From assembly GCA_016841265.1 (NCBI GenBank), contig JAENZL010000033.1, positions 1 through 42,539 on the forward strand: 42,539 bases of DNA, given 5' to 3'. The translations under genes were made by a program, and so were the position numbers. The DNA is from Methanobacteriota archaeon. Its GTDB lineage: Archaea; Halobacteriota; Methanosarcinia; Methanosarcinales; Methanosarcinaceae. Below the pieces are notes generated by a model. The model did not search any database, was not told the DNA's origin, and saw only the letters and a list, made by a program, of their open reading frames with translations. Below are positions 1 through 7,880 of this stretch, piece by piece (within the stretch, counting starts at the first letter, position 1; each line of letters opens with the position of its first letter).

Positions 1-366
1 TCCAAACTTCTGTAATAATTAGACGTTCGGAACTATACTTAATCGGAACTACTGAGTTTTGGGATAAGCTCATATCTTATATGAATCAACCCGGGTCCGC
101 CTTGCGCTAATGTTTTGCTTCTTAAAAGCGGGTTTTTGGCTTTCGGGTTGTTGCAATTGCTGGCTTTCAGGAATCTTTATCTCTTCACAACAGATTAAAA
201 ATAATTGTTTTTTCAGTCCAATTAACTCCCTTACAATATGGAATTCTTTGCACTATATATACCTTTCATGGATCTTTCATGTTTATTTTTTTGTTTGATA
301 ATGCTTGCTTGCAGGATTCATTTTTAAGAAACATGGAAGAAAAATATCGAATAAATACAACGAATC
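1..366. other. Left-edge non-coding stretch
   Basis: No convincing gene is seen here. A short open frame at 110-298 on the plus strand has no ribosome binding site and an aromatic, low-complexity composition, so it is not called. An AT-rich box, CACTATATATAC at about 251-262, is a possible additional archaeal TATA element upstream of the membrane HTH gene. Confidence 0.5.
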
Positions 367-376
367 TTTATATAGT
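366..376 (+). promoter_or_regulatory. Candidate archaeal TATA box for the membrane HTH gene
   Basis: TTTATATAG at 367-375 closely matches the archaeal box A consensus. Initiation about 25 bases downstream would fall at roughly 395-400, just before the ATG at 405, giving a very short leader. This fits the lack of a clear Shine-Dalgarno sequence before that ATG and is one reason for choosing it. Confidence 0.45.
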
Positions 377-404
377 ACACTCCTTAAAATACCTCAATGG
401 TAAA

Positions 405-1979
405 ATGAAGAATTATTCATACGCAATCAGTTTGCTTCTGCTTGTTTTCCTTGTTTCTTTTGCGGGAACCGTAGGGATGGCTTCTGAGGTTAACGGCACA
501 GATAATAACAGCATGGACCCGTATGACCTAAAAAATAGTGGGTTTAATCTTGAGAATTTTACGGGACATAAACCGGAAATTGAATATCCGATTTTTGGCT
601 ACACAAACCAGAATTATACTTTCAGTGCAACCTGCGATCCTGCTAATTTTAGCAATACTGATAAAATTAAAGTAGTTTTTTACTGGGACACCTGGCGCGA
701 TACCGGGAAGAATAACCGGACCGAACGTACTTATTCGGATCGAGAAAAGCTTGAAAACGGTGACTTTCGATGGAATAGTACGCACAACTGGAGTGAAAAT
801 AAAACTTATGGGGTCCAGGTGGCTATTTTTGAAGGAAATACCCTGAAAAACTTATCCTACTGGATGCCGGTTGATATTAAGCCCTATTTGACGCCTGAAA
901 AACCGCATAAACTCTTCATGGAAACCGAGAAATGCAATACTACCTACAAGTATGAAAATGAATCTTTTTACTGTGGGTATGAAGGACAATTTTACACCTT
1001 TGTCACAAATGCAAATGACCCTGAAAATGAAAGGATATGGTATTATTTTGACTGGGGTGACGGCAAGAAAGATTATTCCGAAATCAATGATTCCGGAAAG
1101 CCCCAGAGTTACTCACACTCCTGGGGAATTTCTGCTTCGGAGAATAAGACTTCCTGGCATTCCCGGAATTTTACAATCAAAACCGAGGCCGTCAAAAGGA
1201 ATGTCTATAGTAAGGACAGTATAGAGTCTGACGCCAACAAAACCAGCATCCTGGTTATTAAGGACCCCGGGGATTTTCCGATAATAGGGAGTTTCCAGAA
1301 CTGGGGGATCTTTCTTATTACAGTGGGAACAATGATCCTCTTTTTTGCTAGGAATAGCAATGATGTGCCTGCAGAGGTTTCGGTGCCTCTTATTCGCGGA
1401 TGCTGCCTGAAGTCGAGAAATACTTTTATAGGGATCTTTCTTTTTTTCCTGGGCTTGTACCTGTATTTCGTTTTCAGGAGGGCTCCCTGGGACATCCCGA
1501 TCGTAAACAATTTCACCTCGCTTAAAGAAGCTTACTTCGGCCTGCTATATAGTGAAATGGATAATTTTATCCCTTACCTTTCGTTAACTCTCACTCTTAT
1601 TTTTACAACTGGTATTTCCACCGCGGCTTATTATGCCTATATTTCCGGATGCAGGTATAAGGCGAAAAATGAAACCTGCTCAATTAAAAAGGGTTTGAGT
1701 TCCAGTTCTTCTAAAGGTAAAAGCGTAAGTAAGAATGAAGAAACGCCGGTTGGGGTAAAACCGGGGATCGAAGAGTTAATCACTTTGATTGAAAATGAAA
1801 ATAATCCGCTTATTCTAAGGCAACTTTATTTTATTAAATTCAGATACATGGGGGATTCCCCTGAGGAGGCTGCTTCAAGAGTTGGGGTTACCAGGGATAC
1901 CGGCTATCTCTGGGAAAACGTGTGGTATAAAGATGGATATGAAGGGCTCATGGCTTTATTGATGGAAAATATGAATTAA
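405..1979 (+). CDS. Secreted PKD-like membrane protein with C-terminal helix-turn-helix
   Basis: The 524-residue protein begins with an uncleaved or cleavable signal segment (about residues 5-25, SLLLLVFLVSFAG). A long Asn-rich extracellular part follows, with many N-x-S/T sequons and PKD-like strands (YYFDWGDGKKDYSE near residue 215). Three hydrophobic segments lie at about 294-314, 338-358 and 387-412. The cytoplasmic tail (about 450-524) ends in a predicted helix-turn-helix (EEAASRVGVTRDTGYLWENV) resembling those of winged-helix regulators and some transposases. The frame is open up to 279, but the ATG at 405 is preferred because it starts directly before the signal segment and lies just after a good TATA box. 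The gene runs opposite to the eCIS cluster. A membrane-tethered sensor or regulator is an inference; the ligand and target are unknown. Confidence 0.75.
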   Translation: MKNYSYAISLLLLVFLVSFAGTVGMASEVNGTDNNSMDPYDLKNSGFNLENFTGHKPEIEYPIFGYTNQNYTFSATCDPANFSNTDKIKVVFYWDTWRDTGKNNRTERTYSDREKLENGDFRWNSTHNWSENKTYGVQVAIFEGNTLKNLSYWMPVDIKPYLTPEKPHKLFMETEKCNTTYKYENESFYCGYEGQFYTFVTNANDPENERIWYYFDWGDGKKDYSEINDSGKPQSYSHSWGISASENKTSWHSRNFTIKTEAVKRNVYSKDSIESDANKTSILVIKDPGDFPIIGSFQNWGIFLITVGTMILFFARNSNDVPAEVSVPLIRGCCLKSRNTFIGIFLFFLGLYLYFVFRRAPWDIPIVNNFTSLKEAYFGLLYSEMDNFIPYLSLTLTLIFTTGISTAAYYAYISGCRYKAKNETCSIKKGLSSSSSKGKSVSKNEETPVGVKPGIEELITLIENENNPLILRQLYFIKFRYMGDSPEEAASRVGVTRDTGYLWENVWYKDGYEGLMALLMENMN

Positions 1980-2094
1980 AACGGAGTTTATAAGCTCTCA
2001 TTAAATAAGATCTAATGAAAATCTAGATGATCTATGGATATTGTGCATATCTAATAAAATTAATTAAGTTCTAGGCATGTTATAAGTAAAAGTA

Positions 2095-2118
2095 AAGTAA
2101 CTGGAAGTAAAGTTACTT
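2095..2118 (-). terminator. Candidate hairpin at the end of the eCIS cluster
   Basis: AAGTAACT (2095-2102) and AGTTACTT (2111-2118) form a perfect 8-bp inverted repeat directly beyond the stop codon of the last eCIS gene, between convergent genes. It could mark a 3' end. There is no clean T-tract after it on the minus strand, so the role is tentative. Confidence 0.3.
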
Positions 2119-3620
2119 CACTTCAATGTTCTTATATTTTTAGAGACTGCCCAGGTGTATTTCAGGGTTAAATTTGCTTCCTTGCCGATCATGCTGCGGA
2201 TAATGGGTACGGAGATGTCATCAACGTAACTTACGAATAAAGGTACGGCTTTTTCGTCTTCGACATCTTCACAGTAGGTGATCAGGTCTCCTTTCGAAAC
2301 CTGGAATTCCTTCATTGCTTTATTATTGAAGTAAAGCCTGAGCAGGGCTTTGGGAGTTTTGGCGGTGTTATCGAATTTCTCCACTTTCAGGGTCCAGCCC
2401 CCGCCGATCTCCCATTCACTGTAGAGGTGGTACGGTTCTTCATCCTGTTCTTTGATAAGCTCGGTCAGTTTTTTCGGGTTTCCATTCAGGGCCACGTCGT
2501 TTCCGACCCTTGCGTAGTGGTCTCCTCCGAGGATTCCGCCGGCCTCCATGCAGTTCTTGGCCCCGGACTCACAGAGGCCGTTTTCCACGAACTTTGCTTT
2601 GACTTCAGGGTTGGATACGAACCTGTACTTCGTTAGGTTGACCCCGGGTTTGACTTCTTCCGTTCCGTAGCGTATGTCAGCCCTGGAAGCCCACCAGCGG
2701 ACCTTTACCGAACACCTTTCCCTTTCATCTTCGAAAACCACCTTCACGCTGAACTTGCCCGTGGAGGGGTCAAGCACAGTTCCGAGCCAGACTTTAGGAG
2801 AGGAGCCGTTCTTTCTGCTGGCTTCGGCATAACCTGTCAGGATCAGGTTTTCTTCTGTTTCCAAGCCCAGTTGAATGTAGATGGGACCTGTGCCAATTTT
2901 GGGGTCGATGAGGGGGGAGGATACGGAGTTTTCGGTGGGCTGCTTGAAGTACACAACACCGGTTGCACTGCTCCTTGCTGCGGCTTCTTCGCGCCGGGCC
3001 TGAAGGTAATGTCTGCGGGAGTTTTCTTCTTCATTGGTCGAGAGGTCTTTGTTGACAGCGACAAAAAAAACCTTCTCATCGGCTCCTGCACATGCCAGGC
3101 ATGATACGGACATGTCTTTATTCTCTTTTTCTGCCGGGTACTCAAAGGACGCAATTACCTCGAAGTCCTCCAGAACCCTGTTCGGGCAGGTCACTTCCTC
3201 ACAGCTCAGGGGATTCGAGGCTGCCCTTACAAGTTCGGAGACGGCGGGGCTGTACCTGAGGTAGAGGTAGGTTGGGTTTTTGAGTTCCGGGCTTTTGAGG
3301 GGAGTTCCGTCTTTGGCCAGCACTTTTTTCTCCATATCCACGGGAACGACAATTTCCCTTCCCAGGGAGTCCAGGGCTATGCCCCCGTCCCTGAACCTGA
3401 CCCTGACTTCCTCGCCGTTCCCCGGGAAAAGCTCAAGGTTGGAAAAACCGCAGAGGAGACCTTTCCCGTGGATCAGCCTGTTAAGCAGGTAGCGTTTGCC
3501 GTTGAAATATTCCTGTTCGAGCTCAAAGTCCCTGACGGTCATCAGTTTTCCGTAAAAGTACCTGTTCCTCTCGAACTGCTGCAATGTGCATTTCTCTTTT
3601 TTCTCTTCATTTTCTGGCAT
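2118..3620 (-). CDS. Conserved eCIS accessory protein
   Basis: This 500-residue protein opens with a block (RNRYFYGKLMTVRDFELEQE, about residues 17-36) that I recognise as recurrent in eCIS and phage-tail-like loci, followed by ALDSLGREIVVP near residue 90. Its biochemical role is unknown to me. It has no signal peptide or membrane segment. The middle and C-terminal parts are beta-rich and could form a receptor-facing or baseplate-peripheral structure, which is speculative. The frame is open to a TTG at 3626, but the ATG at 3620 is preferred because AGGGG lies at a suitable distance upstream. It overlaps the end of the gpI-like gene by 14 bases, implying co-translation. It is the last gene of the cluster. 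Confidence 0.75.
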   Translation of the reverse strand: MPENEEKKEKCTLQQFERNRYFYGKLMTVRDFELEQEYFNGKRYLLNRLIHGKGLLCGFSNLELFPGNGEEVRVRFRDGGIALDSLGREIVVPVDMEKKVLAKDGTPLKSPELKNPTYLYLRYSPAVSELVRAASNPLSCEEVTCPNRVLEDFEVIASFEYPAEKENKDMSVSCLACAGADEKVFFVAVNKDLSTNEEENSRRHYLQARREEAAARSSATGVVYFKQPTENSVSSPLIDPKIGTGPIYIQLGLETEENLILTGYAEASRKNGSSPKVWLGTVLDPSTGKFSVKVVFEDERERCSVKVRWWASRADIRYGTEEVKPGVNLTKYRFVSNPEVKAKFVENGLCESGAKNCMEAGGILGGDHYARVGNDVALNGNPKKLTELIKEQDEEPYHLYSEWEIGGGWTLKVEKFDNTAKTPKALLRLYFNNKAMKEFQVSKGDLITYCEDVEDEKAVPLFVSYVDDISVPIIRSMIGKEANLTLKYTWAVSKNIRTLK

Positions 3621-5748
3621 GTCCAAATCCCCTGTTTAGATTATCCAGGTCCCGGCTGGAAGTAACCGGACCTGGTTGGATGAGCATTATTCCTGTCTCC
3701 AGATTCCCTTCGGCAACATCAGGGCCGTTTTCTGCCCCGAGGGCAGTGTCCCTGCCTAGGACGGAGTGTTTGCCGAGCAGGAATTCGGGACGTTTTAACC
3801 GGGTGTTTTCGCCCAGGTAGGTATGGCCGTCCAGACAGAACCAGGGTTCAAGCACCTTTATTTTGCAGGTTGTATGGGCCGGCTTTTCTTCCTCGATGAT
3901 ATTTCTGATAAGTTCCAGCTCAGCTTCGGCCAGGGCCTCATTAAAAAATACGAAAAAGCTGAACTTTTCTCCTCCGAAGAGGACGTCGTGCAGGGAAATT
4001 TCCCTTTTATCAGTTCCCTTCCCGGCAGGGAGTTTCACTCTGGCTGCTTCCGGAGGGAAAAAGAGAAACTTTTTCCGTTCAAGGATTTCGTTTCCCTCCC
4101 GGGTTTCATTATTCTGGTTTGCATTTCCCTTCTGGTTTCCATTCTTCTGATATTGATTTCCTTTCTTGTTTTCATTCTTCTGATCTTGATTTTCCTTTAT
4201 GCAGCCGGCAGGGATGTTTTCAACTATGATCGGATTTTTTCCAGTGTACAGGAAAATTAGGTTTTTAAGCCCTTCCCTGGTCCCCCTTTCCCTGTACAGG
4301 GGAACCGCCCTGGAAATGAACTCCCTCTGTTTTGCTTCCGGAACTTTCTTCCTGTCTCCTTGATCCCCTCTTCCCTGAGAAGCGGCCACCCAGACCCCGA
4401 GCCATTCCAGGAATTCCGGGGGAGTGCCTGCAGCGTCAAGGTACCTGCCTAGGTGGTCGATTTCAAAGTCCGTTTCAAAGAAGAGGCTCTCGAAGATCGC
4501 GAGGAAGCTCTCAAGAAAGTCCCTGTTTGCGGGGTCTTCCCTGTAAACAGAGGGTAGGTAGTCCAGGTAGGAGACCTTCGGGAAAAAGACCGTTACCGAG
4601 GAGACCGTAGGAGAGAGTTTTTCGGTTCCAGTAAGGGTGGTTCTGAACCAGAGGTAGCGTCCCTCAAACTCGGTCCTAAAAAGAGCGTCCCTTTTTTCTT
4701 CTCCCTGGACAGCCGAACTCCCGGGAAGGCCTTCTTCCCATTCGCTTTCGGAAAGCTCCTTCAACTCGTTTTCTTCCAGAAGTTTGTCCGAGATATAGTA
4801 GCGGAATTCGACCTTTGTCCCCCTGGGAAAACTTCCTTCGAGCAGGAAGCGGTACCATCGGGTTTTCTGGACCTGGCTGTCAACGGGCTTCGAGAGGTAG
4901 GTCCCCTTGAAAATCCCTTCAGAGTCAGGGCTGTTTTCCTCGATGTGTTTGAGGAATCTCAGGCTTTTTTCGGTCTCGCTGATCAGGTACATGTTTTTTC
5001 TTGAGTCGTGGGCTCGCCTTCTGCTCACTATCTCCTGTATGGAAGAGGTAATTTCCCTTTCTTCAACACTCCCGTCTGCTCCGAATACGAAATACCCGGT
5101 CTTTCCGTCAAGGACGTGCAGTGCCCCTTCCGCATCAACATAAATGTTTTCAGGTTTGTATAATTCGCCCCTCCCTATTTCGGAAAAAGACCTCTCTGCC
5201 TGGGAGAGGGAGAGTTTGAGGACCCTGTGCCTGCCTTTCTCCAGAACATGAAGGTTTCCTGCCGAATCTATGTCAAGGTCGGTGAGGGCTTTGAGGGGGA
5301 GCCCGTCAGGTCCTTTCAGGACGGCCCAGAGGACTTTAAGGTCTTTTTTTCCAAGGGCAACAAGCCCTTCTTTTTTTCCTCCTTCCGGAACCCTGAATGT
5401 GCCGATGACGTAGACTGCATTCTCATCGACAGCTATGCCCTCGGGATTCTGGACCACCGGAGCCAGGGCTCCGGGTATATGTGTAGGAAACCGGAGTTTT
5501 TCGAAGTCCCTGTGGCAGGTGAGGATTGACATGCTGTTCCTGTCAATTACATAAACGGTGTCGCACTCGTCTGCAGCAACGTCTTTCAGGTCCAGGCCGG
5601 GTTCTTCGAGGATGTCGTCCCCGGGCTTGTAGAGTTCCCTGCGGCTCAGGCGCAGCCCCTCCTCCGCCAGGTCCAGGTTTTCAAGGCTGCTTTTGAATTC
5701 TTCAAAAAGGGACTTCGTATTGATCCTTTTATATTTGCTCTCCTGCAT
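3607..5748 (-). CDS. gpI-like baseplate protein with N-terminal NHL-type propeller
   Basis: The 713-residue protein has two parts. Residues about 50-235 hold repeated NHL/propeller-like units (NPEGIAVDENAVYVIG, LTDLDIDSAGNLHVLEKG, PENIYVDAEGALHVLDG). From about residue 395 comes the phage tail protein I-type domain (YLPSVYREDPANRDFLESFL, then EFLEWLGVWV and REFISRAVPLYRERGTREGL). Such proteins link the baseplate wedge to the tail periphery in P2-like phages. A hydrophilic insert rich in N, Q, K and E (about residues 520-560) interrupts the C-terminal half. It lies downstream of the gpJ-like genes, as expected for Afp12-like or gpI components. The propeller may bind a surface ligand; this is an inference and matters because no separate fibre gene was seen. 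Confidence 0.8.
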   Translation of the reverse strand: MQESKYKRINTKSLFEEFKSSLENLDLAEEGLRLSRRELYKPGDDILEEPGLDLKDVAADECDTVYVIDRNSMSILTCHRDFEKLRFPTHIPGALAPVVQNPEGIAVDENAVYVIGTFRVPEGGKKEGLVALGKKDLKVLWAVLKGPDGLPLKALTDLDIDSAGNLHVLEKGRHRVLKLSLSQAERSFSEIGRGELYKPENIYVDAEGALHVLDGKTGYFVFGADGSVEEREITSSIQEIVSRRRAHDSRKNMYLISETEKSLRFLKHIEENSPDSEGIFKGTYLSKPVDSQVQKTRWYRFLLEGSFPRGTKVEFRYYISDKLLEENELKELSESEWEEGLPGSSAVQGEEKRDALFRTEFEGRYLWFRTTLTGTEKLSPTVSSVTVFFPKVSYLDYLPSVYREDPANRDFLESFLAIFESLFFETDFEIDHLGRYLDAAGTPPEFLEWLGVWVAASQGRGDQGDRKKVPEAKQREFISRAVPLYRERGTREGLKNLIFLYTGKNPIIVENIPAGCIKENQDQKNENKKGNQYQKNGNQKGNANQNNETREGNEILERKKFLFFPPEAARVKLPAGKGTDKREISLHDVLFGGEKFSFFVFFNEALAEAELELIRNIIEEEKPAHTTCKIKVLEPWFCLDGHTYLGENTRLKRPEFLLGKHSVLGRDTALGAENGPDVAEGNLETGIMLIQPGPVTSSRDLDNLNRGFGHARK

Positions 5749-5752
5749 GTTT

Positions 5753-5866
5753 TATTCTTCCTACCCCTTCTTTCCCCGTTGATCTTCCTCTTTTTCCTCT
5801 TTTTTTTCTTTTCCTCTTTTTCCCTTTCCTTTACCTTTTTCTCTTCCTCTTCTTTTTCCTCTTCCT
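5753..5866 (-). repeat. Polypurine tract between baseplate genes
   Basis: Most of this spacer is almost pure purine on the minus strand, built of AAGGAAGAGGAAAAAG-like units. It would encode only Lys, Glu, Gly and Arg in any frame. It may be a low-complexity expansion or a decayed Lys/Glu-rich tail of the preceding gpJ-like protein. Confidence 0.6.
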
Positions 5867-7876
5867 TTACCTGCTTTTCCCGGCGATTTCTACTGAATGA
5901 ACTCCGGAATAGACTGTAGCTGTCCTTGAAGCCAGTACTAGGTCTCCGTTTTCATCCGGCTCGGCTCCTTTTTCAGAATGAATCGAAATTTTTTGCACCG
6001 AATCCACACCTTCGGTTTCCATTATCAGCCTGTAAAGTTCCGAGCGGTAAACCGGTTTTCCAACGGGCCAGCCCTTCTCACTGCCGCCTCCTTTTGCGGG
6101 ATGGAGGAAAAGGTTGAGTTTGGCCAGAACCGCCTGCTGGGTTTCCTCCTCGAAAAAGCCTCTTGAAAGGCCAATGGTAGCCTTTACCTCAACCCTGATA
6201 TATTCCGGGGGAACCACATGCACGCGGGTTCCGAGCAGGCGGTGCTTTTCCAGGTGTCTGGCAACTGCTGCCACAAAACCCCTGGAGGGGTCAGGCGGGG
6301 TTTTGAAAGTCTGAAGCGGGCTGAAAGGGATGACGACTACCGTTACGGAACCTTCCCCGCCTTCCGGGTCAGCAGGATCGAAATTCGGAACCGCTTTTGC
6401 CTGTGCCACCCTCAGGCCCGGAGTTTCCCGGGCAATGTATTCGAAATCTTCTGAAGTAACTGCCCTGTACGGGACTTTCAAATCCCTGATAAAACGGTTG
6501 ACTGCTTCGGCTATGTCTTCTTCTCCCTTTCCCCCGGCTGCGGGCTTAAGGTTGCTTATTGTCAGACCCTCAGGTTTTCCCCCCTTTACCGCCCACCTGG
6601 ACCCAGCCGACAGGTTCCCCTGCTTTCCCTTTCCTGTTTCGTATTCAAGGGCCCTAATTTCCGTACCTTCTTGGGGGACCCTGCCCCGGAGCCCGTCCCC
6701 GAACCTGATCTCACCTGTCAGGCTGTCCAGGGTAAAATGGAGGCTTTCGGGCCCGGAGCCGTCAAAATCTTCAACTTCTTTCCATTCCTCCCCTGCAGCC
6801 GTCAGTTTCAGGCTTTCCCTGAGCACGGGGGTTTCGGGCAGTTTGAAAACCTGTCCCGGGAGCCCGTTGCTCTTCTCAAGCAGTCCGTCTTTCACCTTCT
6901 TCTTCTGGGCAGCCGCTGTCGTGTTCAGGCTGATTTTTTCTATGCGTGGAGGGTATTCGTATTCGGATTCCAGGAGGGTGCAGCGCAGCCAGAAATATTT
7001 TTCTTCTTTATCCTCTCCCCGGGAAGACCAAGCCCCAATCGAAGAGCGAGCCCAGTCTCCAAGGTCCCTGAAAAAGAGCCTGCCGCTTTTTCTGAAGTTT
7101 TTCGTCCCGTCTTCGGGGAAAACTTCCTTCCATTGTTTTCCGTCAGGGGACAGGGATATTTCCCATTTCAGTTTTGCATTTTCGAATTCGTATTCTGCCT
7201 CTTCCCCGTGTTTTCCGGGTTCAATAAGGTCCTTTTCATAGAGGTAGGACATGAAATTAAGCGACTCAGGGACTTTTGCTTCCTTTCCGTCGTTTTCCTG
7301 AGCTTTAAGCTCGAAGCCCAGGTACAGTTCGCTGTTTTTCCTGGTGTCCAGACCGAAAGGTGCGAAAAAAAGGTCTTCTTTGAAGTTTGCAACGGTCCTG
7401 TCAAAAATTCCCTTTACAAGCCTGCGGACCTGTGAAGAACTCGAGGATGAGTCCGGAGCCGAACCTGCCGCCATTTCATTTACAATTATTTTTTCGAGCT
7501 GGAAGGGAACTACGGTTATGTCTTCAAGGAGTTCGAAATCGATGCTCTCCCCGGCTTTTTCTGCCAAAAAACCCGTGCCATTCTCTAAAAGTCTCGGCCC
7601 TTCCGCCTCAAAACTGAGGTCAACAATGGCTGAGAAAGTTCCCAGAGGCCTGATTCCCAGGAGTTTCAGGTATTTCTGGCGGTGCTCTTCGGTCACAAGG
7701 TTGATCCTGTAACCGGCAATTTCAGCCAGCCAGACAAAGAGTTCTACCAGGGTGATCCCGGGGTCAGCCGGGTTGTGGTTTGTCCATTCAGGAGCATAGT
7801 TCGGGATGGACTTTCTTGCTTCTTCAAGGAGCTGCTCATAGGTCCTGTTGTCTAAATTAGGGATTGGCAGAGCCAT
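5867..7876 (-). CDS. gpJ-like baseplate assembly protein 2
   Basis: The 669-residue protein starts with a motif typical of eCIS baseplate J-like proteins (PNLDNRTYEQLLEEARKSIP, then NPADPGITLVELFVWLAEI). A central SGEIRFGDGLRGRVP loop (about residue 390) and a C-terminal part with AVTSEDFEYIARETPG and RVHVVPPEYIRVEVKATIG match the putative baseplate assembly family (TIGR02243 type). It should form a wedge subunit that joins the hub to the tail periphery and triggers sheath contraction. The ATG follows GGAGGGATTAAAAAG, and only four bases separate it from the previous stop, so the two gpJ-like genes are co-translated. Confidence 0.88.
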   Translation of the reverse strand: MALPIPNLDNRTYEQLLEEARKSIPNYAPEWTNHNPADPGITLVELFVWLAEIAGYRINLVTEEHRQKYLKLLGIRPLGTFSAIVDLSFEAEGPRLLENGTGFLAEKAGESIDFELLEDITVVPFQLEKIIVNEMAAGSAPDSSSSSSQVRRLVKGIFDRTVANFKEDLFFAPFGLDTRKNSELYLGFELKAQENDGKEAKVPESLNFMSYLYEKDLIEPGKHGEEAEYEFENAKLKWEISLSPDGKQWKEVFPEDGTKNFRKSGRLFFRDLGDWARSSIGAWSSRGEDKEEKYFWLRCTLLESEYEYPPRIEKISLNTTAAAQKKKVKDGLLEKSNGLPGQVFKLPETPVLRESLKLTAAGEEWKEVEDFDGSGPESLHFTLDSLTGEIRFGDGLRGRVPQEGTEIRALEYETGKGKQGNLSAGSRWAVKGGKPEGLTISNLKPAAGGKGEEDIAEAVNRFIRDLKVPYRAVTSEDFEYIARETPGLRVAQAKAVPNFDPADPEGGEGSVTVVVIPFSPLQTFKTPPDPSRGFVAAVARHLEKHRLLGTRVHVVPPEYIRVEVKATIGLSRGFFEEETQQAVLAKLNLFLHPAKGGGSEKGWPVGKPVYRSELYRLIMETEGVDSVQKISIHSEKGAEPDENGDLVLASRTATVYSGVHSVEIAGKSR

Positions 7877-7880
7877 CTTT

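Noticed and set aside
110-298. Small plus-strand gene
   Set aside because: No ribosome binding site, Phe/Trp/Cys-rich product and no family resemblance.
6330-7435. Overlapping plus-strand open frames of 303 and 254 codons
   Set aside because: Both are antisense to the gpJ-like gene; composition is Ser/Pro/Phe-rich as expected from reversed codon bias.
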